From NCBI GenBank assembly GCA_018806915.1, contig JAGKQI010000050.1:62001-126000 (forward strand): a stretch of 64,000 nt of DNA. The letters run 5' to 3'. The notes under the pieces are model-generated. The model saw only the letters and a list, made by a program, of their open reading frames with translations. It searched no databases and was not told the origin of the DNA. Below, one piece after another: positions 20,554-31,345 of the stretch (the stretch's first letter is position 1; every line of letters begins with the position of its first letter). The translations under genes were made by a program, and so were the position numbers. This DNA is from Phytophthora colocasiae. Lineage: Eukaryota > Oomycota > Peronosporomycetes > Peronosporales > Peronosporaceae.

Positions 20554-22076
20554 CTATTTAAACGGAGCTTCCAAATCAACGCCTACAAGCAAAACGTATC
20601 AGACTTCTCATCAATATTAGAAACATCGCAACAACTAAACTTACCATTATGAACTAGAGTCATTTGCAAGATCACAGATATCCAGAGGAAGAGATGGCCT
20701 TGAATTGTCGTCACTTGCGTCTCCAGTACAAATGCGAGCTGGTAGACCGGAGAAAACCCACATTTCCGCTTCAACATGACTGCTAAACCTCCGAACGAGG
20801 CAAATTCCACCAGTGAATAGAGAAATAAGTTGACCTCCGCCCTAACGAAGTTTTGTGGGGTTAATGATCGTGTATGTGGGTAATATGCTGCAGTCGGGAG
20901 ATGGTAGAGCACCCCAAGGTACACAGCATACAATACGGGAATCGCACACTCGATAAACTCAGCTACTACAACGTATTCCGAGTGGAAAAGCAATTGCAGA
21001 GCATCTTGAGCGTCCCGTATTTCAGTATTATCTGCAAGCGGTAATTTTGGTCCTACAGACAGAATACTAGGCGTTTGGAGAGGAGCGACGGCTACTTGGT
21101 TAATAGGCAACTGCTTAGCAGATCCAATCGACAGCGTCATTGTGGAATCAACATCTCGTGCGTTTCTTCGTTTTGTATTCGCCAGATCATTCACGTATCG
21201 CGTACTTTCAATGGATAATGGTAGAGAAACAGGAGAATGAACTCGAATTGGTACAGGAGATTCGGCTGCTTGAAAGATCTTCCGGATCATTTCAAGCAAG
21301 TCTTCAAGGTAGTTTTTCTTGGAGGAATTTAAGCTCTGTCGTCCTTGAGAGGCATCTGCTTGGTAATAAATCGATCGAAGTGCCAAAAGAACGAAAAAAG
21401 CGTCGAAAGTGATCATCAGCGTCGTCGTTAGAGGGGAAATGGCAGTCTGCATGCATACAACAACGTACAAAACGTTGCACGTATCCACAGAAAACACGAC
21501 GATGATCCCCACACACTCGTTGAGGTGAGCAGAAGCCTTGGCGATGATTTGTTTGACTGAAAACTTGATAAGAGGCAGTACAAAAATGAAAACAGATTGC
21601 TGAGGCCCCGAAAGTTGGTTAAATAGAGCGCTAAAAGAGGGGTAAGCGATAGCAAGCACTCCTTGAGCAGCAATTACCGTCATCCGCGAGAAGATTTGGT
21701 GTCTTAGAGCTTGAGACTTAAGTTTTTTTGGCCCGATGCTCAGTAAGAAGAAAACCATGTAGAAGAAAACAAACGGCGCTACGGTTAAAACGTAGCCGAA
21801 AGGGATTGGGAACTTCCACTTTTCAGCAATTAGGATCGTCAAAGCCACGTAACAAGTGCAGGAGCCAACTCCCGTGATGAAAATGCCTGTGGTAGAGATA
21901 GCGTCTGGTTCGATCACGTCTTTCACTTGGAAAACCGCTCCAAAGGCGATCGGTAACGACGAAACGTATAATCGGATCCAGAAAGCGTAATTCGCTTTCC
22001 AGCCTTCGTCCGGTGGTTTGAGCGGGATACATTCGACCAAAATGGCCATAGTGAAAGCAGGGATGAGCGACATCAT
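20554..22076 (-). CDS. Multi-pass membrane protein, oomycete family (copy B)
   Basis: Exon 22076-20645 and exon 20582-20554, separated by a 62-nt intron (donor GTAAGT, acceptor CTTGTAG), encode 486 residues ending in VDLEAPFK. Hydrophobic segments alternate with a polar linker at about residues 245-330 and a C-terminal block starting EYVVVAEFIEC. It aligns along its length with copy A (CIPLKPPDEGWKAN against FIPLRSPEEGWKAN). The start is uncertain: homology to copy A's N terminus (YSVQRLLSF block) continues in frame upstream to a TGA near 22176 without an ATG, so the annotated ATG may give a shortened protein, or an upstream exon or a mutation is involved. Function unknown; the best preserved member in the window, framed by inverted LINE ends. 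Confidence 0.7.
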
Positions 22077-22179
22077 ACATACGACAAATACTCGAATAGG
22101 AGAGGTTCGTTCACTGTAGTCGCGGAAAGATAAGAGGCGCTGGACTGAATACCGTCCTCTGTGACCGACTTGGAGGTGG

Positions 22180-22806
22180 TCTCAGTAGTTTACGAGAAGC
22201 TTAAACGCTTTACTGAAGGCACAATGTGTTGGCAGGAGATGGAGTGGAGTAGTTGGATATACCTTTGAACCTGGACCCATGTCGTCTGCAGTGATAATTA
22301 TTGAGCAGTTGACGATGTCGATAAAACACATTTACACCAAGTTATGACCTCAGGACGGAAATAAACGTCCCGGCTTTTTATTTTGATACAATATCGATCA
22401 ACATTTGAGGCCCCGCAAAACAAACTGATGCTATCGCATTTAAATACGAATCACGACTAAGCACACTACTCGATAGAGCCGCGTCTTGTGCTTATTTTAA
22501 GCCCTAGTACGTCTCGAGATATTCAATAGCCGATCATTAGTGTTCATCTAAAAAATATATCTCCATTTTCAAGACCCCAAAATCTTAGGAGAGCTGACGA
22601 GGCAATATTGCTCCGTTTTTAATGTATTGTATATTGATGAAAAGAACGTGTGAATAGCAGGTTAATTAGAGTACTTTTAAGCCTTTTCCCAGTGATTATT
22701 GGTTTCAAACTTTTGATGTCCGATTATGTACGAATTTTGATTGGTCAACTTCAAACGTCGAGATATTACAGTAACTTGCTTTGTATCAACACTTAAAACT
22801 CAATGG
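22180..22806. other. AT-rich interval, no gene seen
   Basis: About 620 bases upstream of copy B with no coding signal. Confidence 0.4.
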
Positions 22807-23506
22807 ATTGCGAACACAATGCAATACATTTCTTCAGTGGATTACGGAGATGTCTGTCTGGTTCCAGAGGTGCACGACGATTGTTCTTTGGAGACCTTAT
22901 TGTTGGGTCACGGCTAAATTTCTTGAAAAGACTAAACCCAACGATTTAGCAGTGCGTTCGAGAGTCGTGTGTAGCGATTGCATGCTGGAACACTGCTTCT
23001 TCTCGTGCTCAAAATTACAAGAAATGTGGCAGTCACTGTGGGTGCCATGGAGGAACATTTTCACTGTCGGCTTAGGTTGGCAATTACTACTTTTCCCGTA
23101 GTCACGAGATGTCAATACGGACTGGAAACACCACCACAAACTCCTCACACAGCAGTTGGTTTTCATGCTACTTGGCGGCTACGCAACAAGATTCACTTCA
23201 AGGAGACGGAAACAAAATTGGAGCACTCAAAGCGTGACAAATTCGTTTCATTTACACTACCATCATTTCTATCTGTTGCGAAGACCTGGAGCTGAAAGGC
23301 GAGGCAATGATTTCAGTTCTTCAGGGAATGGGTTTCGATCCTCCCAAACCAAGAAACTTACCCGAACCAAGCGACTGAATATGGACCCCACGGACGTAAA
23401 TTAAGTTGTCGTAAGTAGATATTACATTACTAGCGAAACGAAATGTCCACTAAGTAGTTAATCAACTTCTTCTTCCTCTTCTGTGGATTTACTACGACGG
23501 TGTAAC
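22807..23506 (+). mobile_element. LINE 3' end, right arm of an inverted repeat
   Basis: Plus-strand LINE terminal region: CSDCMLEHCFFSC zinc-ribbon part, a stop, then FHATWRLRNKIHF in another frame, and the GTTAATCAACTTCTTCTTCC tail at about 23457-23476. Reverse complement of 18611-19305. It ends 11 bases from the stop codon of the RXLR gene at 23518. Confidence 0.82.
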
Positions 23507-23517
23507 GTATCAGCTCC

Positions 23518-23877
23518 CTAATTCCCTCTCTTCTGGCGCAGGTATTTTATGAAAGCGCCATTGAATTGTTTAATGGCCTGGTCGTTCAACCCCTGGGACT
23601 TCATATACGCCGCCGCCTCTTCCGGCGTGCGGTAGACCGTTTTCCAGTTCTTGAGCCTCTGACGGAGGTACGAAGGTTTCTCATACATCTTTTGGAACTG
23701 CTTTGGAAGCGAATCGAAGACATCGTCGAACTTGTTTACATCGAATTTGTATCTGAAGCCACGCTCTTCACTGTCATTGTATGTTCGGAGTGACCTGGTT
23801 CCAGCATCCGCTTCGATCGCGTTGGCGGTGGCCAGAAGGGCAGCCGCAGCAACCAGAAGAAGGTAGGAGAAGCGCAT
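23518..23877 (-). CDS. RXLR-dEER effector candidate
   Basis: 119 residues, intronless. Signal peptide at about residues 1-20 (MRFSYLLL start, ATANA before the cleavage region), RSLR at about residue 29 and SEER at about residue 36, so the spacer between the two motifs is shorter than in the 16.7-kb gene. The C-terminal ~80 residues align with that gene (FDSLPKQFQKM, GLNDQAIKQF), differing at many positions, which suggests diversification after duplication. Secreted and host-targeted by family expectation; host target unknown. The initiator-like block is 51 nt upstream. Its 3' side abuts a LINE end, which may supply the transcript end. Intact. Confidence 0.88.
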   Translation of the reverse strand: MRFSYLLLVAAAALLATANAIEADAGTRSLRTYNDSEERGFRYKFDVNKFDDVFDSLPKQFQKMYEKPSYLRQRLKNWKTVYRTPEEAAAYMKSQGLNDQAIKQFNGAFIKYLRQKRGN

Positions 23878-23913
23878 CTTTGACGAAGTTTTGACTTGGC
23901 TTGGGCGGCGAAA

Positions 23914-23930
23914 GGCAAATTGCGGACTGA
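23914..23930 (-). promoter_or_regulatory. Oomycete-type initiator of the 23.5-kb RXLR gene
   Basis: On the minus strand TCAGTCCGCAATTTGCC, a good match to Inr plus flanking region; its A is 51 nt upstream of the ATG. Confidence 0.68.
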
Positions 23931-24308
23931 GGAACCAACGATTGACTGGAGCTCGATCCGCACCGACAGATTCCTATTGCTACGTTTGTCTCGTCCAGAA
24001 AAAGAAAAGATACAGTTTTCATCATCACAAAGCACTGCTCTTTGAAAGCAGAACTTCGGATTTGCAAGAGAATATGAATTGAATTGCGTCAGAAGAGATT
24101 GCGTAGTACACAGTACGTGCGTATAATACTGTACTGTAGTACGTACATGTACATTTACAGAAGAGATTGCGAACAATTTGATTTGATTGTGAACATTTGC
24201 ACTGTTTATTTGTTCGCAATCAGAGTGACTGTTCTTTTCGTGTCATCGTTTAGTGTACAGTGTACATGTGCCTGAGAAGAAACGATTCACGCATTACATT
24301 ATGTAGTT

Positions 24309-24325
24309 GGGGGGGGGGGGGGGGG
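24309..24325 (+). repeat. Run of 17 Gs
   Basis: Uninterrupted G tract just upstream of the TIR-element array. Confidence 0.95.
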
Positions 24326-24571
24326 TACATATCTTAAGTCAACTCTTAGAAACGTTCACTGCAGTATCGAAAATGTTGCACTTCCTTTCTAGTGCTTTGT
24401 TGCTACATGCAGTTGCCAAAGGGTCTCCCTCATAAGACGTATTACTTTACTGTACTGATATTGTCAGTCTTGGTAATACGTAGATGCATTTCAGCCCTAG
24501 CTACACCCATTGCCAATAGCCAATGCCATAGTGTTGGCACACATGTGTACCGTAGCAATGCTATGCTACTA

Positions 24572-25266
24572 CACAGATTGACAGAATGCTACAGCCACAT
24601 AAAAAGGGTGCATGTGATATAGAATTGTGTACACATTTTTGTTATCAACCAATCAAATTGCCCGATGCAGCGTTCAATCGCTAAAATAAAACTCCACCAG
24701 CCACTCGATAAAACGGAGGTCTCCACCAGCCACTCGATAAAATGGAGGAAGCGGACGAGGAGTCCTCGCAGCCCCCACCACCCGCGACAGTATTGCAGGA
24801 GGCAGAGGAGGTTGCCATCACAGACCTCCTTGACGAGGTGTATGCGCCAGCCAAACGACGCCGCATGCACTACACAATAAAAGAAAAACGACGTGTCCTT
24901 TTAGCGATAGAGCCAACGGATGATCTATTCATTTAAAGAAGACGCTGTCACAAGCGCCAGGTTGCCCCGAAATTCTCCTCTTTCGGGGTGAACTTATGCA
25001 CGTCGTGAGTCCCAGTCACTGACGGTCACGTTGATGGTCGCGAGGAGCACCGGGGATGGCTGGACAGCTACGCAGAGGGAAAGAAGGACGAGTAAACTGC
25101 TTACTGTAGTATAAGTTTTTACAACGGTTGCTCCGACGGTGCAAATACAGCTACTCTCTATCTTTTACCAAAATCGTTATTAATTCGTTCTCACATAACC
25201 AGTCTACACACGCAGGACAGACTTTGCACCTGCGGGAAAGCGGCCGTAGCCTTCTGTCAATCTGTG
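24572..25266 (+). mobile_element. TIR DNA element, copy A (TA-flanked)
   Basis: Left end CACAGATTGACAGAATGC and right end (reverse complement) CACAGATTGACAGAAGGC, each flanked by TA, as in Tc1/mariner-pogo insertions. Inside, a 64-codon frame (24742-24936) encodes an acidic start (MEEADEE) and a basic KRRRMHYTIKEKRR segment like the N-terminal DNA-binding region of some pogo-type transposases, then a stop. No DDE domain, so non-autonomous. The superfamily is an inference from TA and this segment. Confidence 0.65.
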
Positions 25267-25930
25267 TAGCATGGTTCAGAGATCGACGTTGAGATGTGCT
25301 GGGATGTGCCGTCCGACCGCCTTTCAACTACTATGTACATGTACCCAGTGTTATTAATAGTGCATGTTTGGGAATCTGTGGTCATTGCTCTCCAACCCAG
25401 TGTTAGTGCATGTTTGGGAATCCGTGGTCATTGCTCTCCAATTTAGTTAAAAACGAAGCTTTTGCTGGTTACTTCTCAATATCTTCAATGTGGCCACGTG
25501 GAGTACTGTACATGAACGACTCAAAGAGTTCATGTGTTTCACAGAGTGGCACTGCATAATCTACCGTGGATTCGGCGATCAATTTACTGGAATTGACACT
25601 GCATAATCTGCTTACTAAGCAGTGCTTAGTCTACCCACTCCAAGGGGGGTGGACTCCAATGGGGATGTTGCTAGAAGATGGAGAGATGACTGGGGTTACT
25701 TGTTGCTGCTTTGGAGGACACACACTATGACAGTGTTTCACGCAACATGGCGGCTGTGGCGACGACTCCAAATGCCACTAACGTGCAGGCTTTGTTTCGA
25801 AGCCACTGTTTTGGCATTCATCTGATTGGAATATTGACGCTGAAGCGCTAGGGATTTGAGTCTAAACAGTCTGAACTTCTTCCCAGCCTCCCATGACAAC
25901 GAATACAATGTATGTCATGTACATGGACTA

Positions 25931-26624
25931 CACCGATCGACAGAATGCAGCGTCCATATAAAAAGGGCGCCTGTGATATAAAATTGTGTGCACATTTTGT
26001 TATCAACCAATCAAATTGCCCGATGCAGCGTTCAATCGCTAAAATAAAACTCCACCAGCCACTCGATAAAACGGAGGTCTCCACCAGCCACTCGATAAAA
26101 TGGAGGAAGCGGACGAGGAGTCCTCGCAGCCCCCACCACCCGCGACAGTATTGCAGGAGGCAGAGGAGGTTGCCATCACAGACCTCCTTGACGAGGTGTA
26201 TGCGCCAGCCAAACGACGCCGCATGCACTACACAATAAAAGAAAAACGACGTGTCCTTTTAGCGATAGAGCCAACGGATGATCTATTCATTTAAAGAAGA
26301 CGCTGTCACAAGCGCCAGGTTGCCCCGAAATTCTCCTCTTTCGGGGTGAACTTATGCACGTCGTGAGTCCCAGTCACTGACGGTCACGTTGATGGTCGCG
26401 AGGAGCACCGGGGATGGCTGGACAGCTACGCAGAGGGAAAGAAGGACGAGTAAACTGCTTACTGTAGTATAAGTTTTTACAACGGTTGCTCCGACGGTGC
26501 AAATACAGCTACTCTCTATCTTTTACCAAAATCGTTATTAATTCGTTCTCACATAACCAGTCTACACACGCAGGACAGACTTTGCACCTGCGGGAAAGCG
26601 GCCGTAGCCTTCTGTCAATCTGTG
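25931..26624 (+). mobile_element. TIR element, hybrid copy 1 (B left end, A right end)
   Basis: Left end CACCGATCGACAGAATGC as in the last copy, right end CTGTCAATCTGTG as in the first. The same 64-codon frame lies at 26100-26294. Confidence 0.75.
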
Positions 26625-27288
26625 TAGCATGGTTCAGAGATCGACGTTGAGATGTGCTGGGATGTGCCGTCCGACCGCCTTTCAACTACTATGTACATGT
26701 ACCCAGTGTTATTAATAGTGCATGTTTGGGAATCTGTGGTCATTGCTCTCCAACCCAGTGTTAGTGCATGTTTGGGAATCCGTGGTCATTGCTCTCCAAT
26801 TTAGTTAAAAACGAAGCTTTTGCTGGTTACTTCTCAATATCTTCAATGTGGCCACGTGGAGTACTGTACATGAACGACTCAAAGAGTTCATGTGTTTCAC
26901 AGAGTGGCACTGCATAATCTACCGTGGATTCGGCGATCAATTTACTGGAATTGACACTGCATAATCTGCTTACTAAGCAGTGCTTAGTCTACCCACTCCA
27001 AGGGGGGTGGACTCCAATGGGGATGTTGCTAGAAGATGGAGAGATGACTGGGGTTACTTGTTGCTGCTTTGGAGGACACACACTATGACAGTGTTTCACG
27101 CAACATGGCGGCTGTGGCGACGACTCCAAATGCCACTAACGTGCAGGCTTTGTTTCGAAGCCACTGTTTTGGCATTCATCTGATTGGAATATTGACGCTG
27201 AAGCGCTAGGGATTTGAGTCTAAACAGTCTGAACTTCTTCCCAGCCTCCCATGACAACGAATACAATGTATGTCATGTACATGGACTA

Positions 27289-27982
27289 CACCGATCGACA
27301 GAATGCAGCGTCCATATAAAAAGGGCGCCTGTGATATAAAATTGTGTGCACATTTTGTTATCAACCAATCAAATTGCCCGATGCAGCGTTCAATCGCTAA
27401 AATAAAACTCCACCAGCCACTCGATAAAACGGAGGTCTCCACCAGCCACTCGATAAAATGGAGGAAGCGGACGAGGAGTCCTCGCAGCCCCCACCACCCG
27501 CGACAGTATTGCAGGAGGCAGAGGAGGTTGCCATCACAGACCTCCTTGACGAGGTGTATGCGCCAGCCAAACGACGCCGCATGCACTACACAATAAAAGA
27601 AAAACGACGTGTCCTTTTAGCGATAGAGCCAACGGATGATCTATTCATTTAAAGAAGACGCTGTCACAAGCGCCAGGTTGCCCCGAAATTCTCCTCTTTC
27701 GGGGTGAACTTATGCACGTCGTGAGTCCCAGTCACTGACGGTCACGTTGATGGTCGCGAGGAGCACCGGGGATGGCTGGACAGCTACGCAGAGGGAAAGA
27801 AGGACGAGTAAACTGCTTACTGTAGTATAAGTTTTTACAACGGTTGCTCCGACGGTGCAAATACAGCTACTCTCTATCTTTTACCAAAATCGTTATTAAT
27901 TCGTTCTCACATAACCAGTCTACACACGCAGGACAGACTTTGCACCTGCGGGAAAGCGGCCGTAGCCTTCTGTCAATCTGTG
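27289..27982 (+). mobile_element. TIR element, hybrid copy 2
   Basis: Same hybrid ends as copy 1; 64-codon frame at 27458-27652. Confidence 0.75.
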
Positions 27983-28645
27983 TAGCATGGTTCAGAGATC
28001 GACGTTGAGATGTGCTGGGATGTGCCGTCCGACCGCCTTTCAACTACTATGTACATGTACCCAGTGTTATTAATAGTGCATGTTTGGGAATCTGTGGTCA
28101 TTGCTCTCCAACCCAGTGTTAGTGCATGTTTGGGAATCCGTGGTCATTGCTCTCAATTTAGTTAAAAACGAAGCTTTTGCTGGTTACTTCTCAATATCTT
28201 CAATGTGGCCACGTGGAGTACTGTACATGAACGACTCAAAGAGTTCATGTGTTTCACAGAGTGGCACTGCATAATCTACCGTGGATTCGGCGATCAATTT
28301 ACTGGAATTGACACTGCATAATCTGCTTACTAAGCAGTGCTTAGTCTACCCACTCCAAGGGGGGTGGACTCCAATGGGGATGTTGCTAGAAGATGGAGAG
28401 ATGACTGGGGTTACTTGTTGCTGCTTTGGAGGACACACACTATGACAGTGTTTCACGCAACATGGCGGCTGTGGCGACGACTCCAAATGCCACTAACGTG
28501 CAGGCTTTGTTTCGAAGCCACTGTTTTGGCATTCATCTGATTGGAATATTGACGCTGAAGCGCTAGGGATTTGAGTCTAAACAGTCTGAACTTCTTCCCA
28601 GCCTCCCATGACAACGAATACAATGTATGTCATGTACATGGACTA

Positions 28646-29337
28646 CACCGATCGACAGAATGCAGCGTCCATATAAAAAGGGCGCCTGTGATATAAAATT
28701 GTGTGCACATTTTGTTATCAACCAATCAAATTGCCCGATGCAGCGTTCAATCGCTAAAATAAAACTCCACCAGCCACTTGATAAAACGGAGGTCTCCACC
28801 AGCCACTCGATAAAATGGAGGAAGCGGACGAGGAGTCCTCGCAGCCCCCACCACCCGCGACAGTATTGCAGGAGGCAGAGGAGGTTGCCATCACAGACCT
28901 CCTTGACGAGGTGTATGCGCCAGCCAAACGACGCCGCATGCACTACACAATAAAAGAAAAACGACGTGTCCTTTTAGCGATAGAGCCAACGGATGATCTA
29001 TTCATTTAAAGAAGACGCTGTCACAAGCGCCAGGTTGCCCCGAAATTCTCCTCTTTCGGGGTGAACTTATGCACGTCGTGAGTCCCAGTCACTGACGGTC
29101 ACGTTGATGGTCGCGAGGAGCACCGGGGATGGCTGGACAGCTACGCAGAGGGAAAGAAGGACGAGTAAACTGCTTACTGTAGTATAAGTTTTACAACGGT
29201 TGCTCCGACGGTGCAAATACAGCTACTCTCTATCTTTTACCAAAATCGTTATTAATTCGTTCTCACATAACCAGTCTACACACGCAGGACAGACTTTGCA
29301 CCTGCGGAAAGCGGCCGTAGCCTTCTGTCAATCTGTG
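28646..29337 (+). mobile_element. TIR element, hybrid copy 3
   Basis: Same hybrid ends, with a few single-base differences (for example CACTTGATAAAACGG for CACTCGATAAAACGG, and lost bases in T and G runs); 64-codon frame at 28815-29009. Confidence 0.75.
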
Positions 29338-30001
29338 TAGCATGGTTCAGAGATCGACGTTGAGATGTGCTGGGATGTGCCGTCCGACCGCCTTTCAACT
29401 ACTATGTACATGTACCCAGTGTTATTAATAGTGCATGTTTGGGAATCTGTGGTCATTGCTCTCAACCCAGTGTTAGTGCATGTTTGGGAATCCGTGGTCA
29501 TTGCTCTCCAATTTAGTTAAAAACAGAAGCTTTTGCTGGTTACTTCTCAATATCTTCAATGTGGCCACGTGGAGTACTGTACATGAACGACTCAAAGAGT
29601 TCATGTGTTTCACAGAGTGGCACTGCATAATCTACCGTGGATTCGGCGATCAATTTACTGGAATTGACACTGCATAATCTGCTTACTAAGCAGTGCTTAG
29701 TCTACCCACTCCAAGGGGGGTGGACTCCAATGGGGATGTTGCTAGAAGATGGAGAGATGACTGGGGTTACTTGTTGCTGCTTTGGAGGACACACACTATG
29801 ACAGTGTTTCACGCAACATGGCGGCTGTGGCGACGACTCCAAATGCCACTAACGTGCAGGCTTTGTTTCGAAGCCACTGTTTTGGCATTCATCTGATTGG
29901 AATATTGACGCTGAAGCGCTAGGGATTTGAGTCTAAACAGTCTGAACTTCTTCCCAGCCTCCCATGACAACGAATACAATGTATGTCATGTACATGGACT
30001 A

Positions 30002-30603
30002 CACCGATCGACAGAATGCAGCGTCCATATAAAAAGGGCGCCTGTGATATAAAATTGTGTGCACATTTTGTTATCAACCAATCAAATTGCCCGATGCAGC
30101 GTTCAATCGCTAAAATAAAACTCCACCAGCCACTCGATAAAACGGAGGTCTCCACCAGCCACTCGATAAAATGGAGGAAGCGGACGAGGAGTCCTCGCAG
30201 CCCCCACCACCCGCGACAGTATTGCAGGAAGCAAAGGAGGTTGCCACACACAGGCCTCCTTGACGAGGTGTACGCGCCAGCCAAACAACGCCGCATGCAC
30301 TACACAATACAAGAAAAACGACGTGTCCTTTTAAGCTATAGAGGGGCTAAGCCAACGCAAAGCTACGCAAGAGCAACAGCTACTGCTACGACGGCGAAAG
30401 GAGAGCGCTTGGCTACGATAAAGCGTGCCATTTCAGCCTGGGAATCCATTAAACCGTCACTAGTGCAATTTTTAGTGCAAAATACAGCTGCTCTCTATCT
30501 TTTACCAAAATCGATATTAATTCGCTCTCACATAACCAGTCTACACGCGCCGAACAGACTTTGCACCTGCGGGAAAGTGGTCGTTGCATTCTGTCGATCG
30601 GTG
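30002..30603 (+). mobile_element. TIR DNA element, copy B (matching ends)
   Basis: Ends are perfect inverted repeats over CACCGATCGACAGAATGCA with TA on both sides. It diverges from the other copies after about 30225: the reading frame shifts, a different middle section follows (30330-30470), and it rejoins similarity at the right. This is the parental source of the left ends of the hybrid copies. Confidence 0.75.
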
Positions 30604-30854
30604 TACTGTAGGACTCTCGAAGCTTGACGTGAGACATACTGTAGTACCATATGTCCGCAAGATACCGCATCAACACTGAAGATTCAACAGTGTTGATTCC
30701 ACAGCGATGGACTACATGTATGCATGTTGAACGGTACGGCTGTACATGCATACTGTATGTGTATAGTACATGGAATTAACAATACACATAGAGCCAAGTG
30801 CTTGGAGTGAAACCATTCCAGTATGTGATCCTAATGGCCCTCCAGCACAGCAGA

Positions 30855-30945
30855 AGAAATTAGTTGATTAACAGTTATCGGAAGAAATTAGTTGATAAAC
30901 AATTATCGGACTTCTCGTTTTGCTAACTAAGACTTAAGACATCAA
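30855..30945 (-). mobile_element. LINE/SINE 3' tail, internally duplicated
   Basis: Minus strand: TTAGTTAGCAAAACGAGAAG then two copies of a CAACTAATTTCTTC-type tail. It directly precedes the Copia-2 LTR. Confidence 0.6.
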
Positions 30946-30948
30946 AAA

Positions 30949-31287
30949 TATCAGTCGAGCGGGTCTGGCTCGGGTGCAACCCGCAGAGAACTATCGCCAG
31001 TGTCAAGGCCTGTCACTCAGGTGACGGGAAGGCTGGGGGCCGTTCTGATGGACGTGATCTGCGCTAGTCTAAAGGGGGTTTTGATGCCTGATGGCTTTCC
31101 TCCTCTTGCTGTAGGTAACACGCAGCAAGTAAGAACAAATACACTTTTGGTTTTACCCCACAACACACACTCGTGCCGTTCCTTACCTTTCCAGTGACAA
31201 GAAGAAGACTCACGGCCCAAGGACGACGCTGAGGTACCTGCACGACACAAGAGCGGCAGAGAACAAGACGACGCTAACGAGCTGCTA
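30949..31287 (+). repeat. Copia-2 5' LTR with TA...TA ends
   Basis: 339 bp from TATCAGTCGAGC to GAGCTGCTA, bounded on the right by the primer site and on the left by the point where similarity to the 3' LTR begins. Termini are TA...TA and not TG...CA. Confidence 0.7.
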
Positions 31288-31301
31288 GGTTATGAGCCCA
31301 A
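31288..31301 (+). other. Copia-2 primer-binding site
   Basis: GGTTATGAGCCCAA, identical to that of Copia-1 although the LTRs are unrelated; complementary to the initiator tRNA anticodon arm. Confidence 0.75.
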
Positions 31302-31345
31302 AGATCTACGAGGCTGTGAACGACGACTACTACTACTAGGAAGAC

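Larger units (their letters stand above)
24637..30225 (+). repeat. Tandem array, about four units of 1357-1358 bp
   Basis: The same landmark recurs at 24742, 26100, 27458, 28815 and 30172. Each unit is one TIR element plus a spacer of about 650 bp (25269-25928, 26627-27286, 27985-28643, 29340-29999). The spacer holds a short LINE C-terminal scrap (FHATWRLWRR) and a small internal duplication around GTGCATGTTTGGGAATC. Units are nearly identical, so the amplification is recent or partly an assembly effect. Confidence 0.9.

Noticed and set aside
25848..30296. 126- and 108-codon frames repeated in the tandem array
   Set aside because: They overlap on both strands, run across element borders and exist only because the DNA is repeated.
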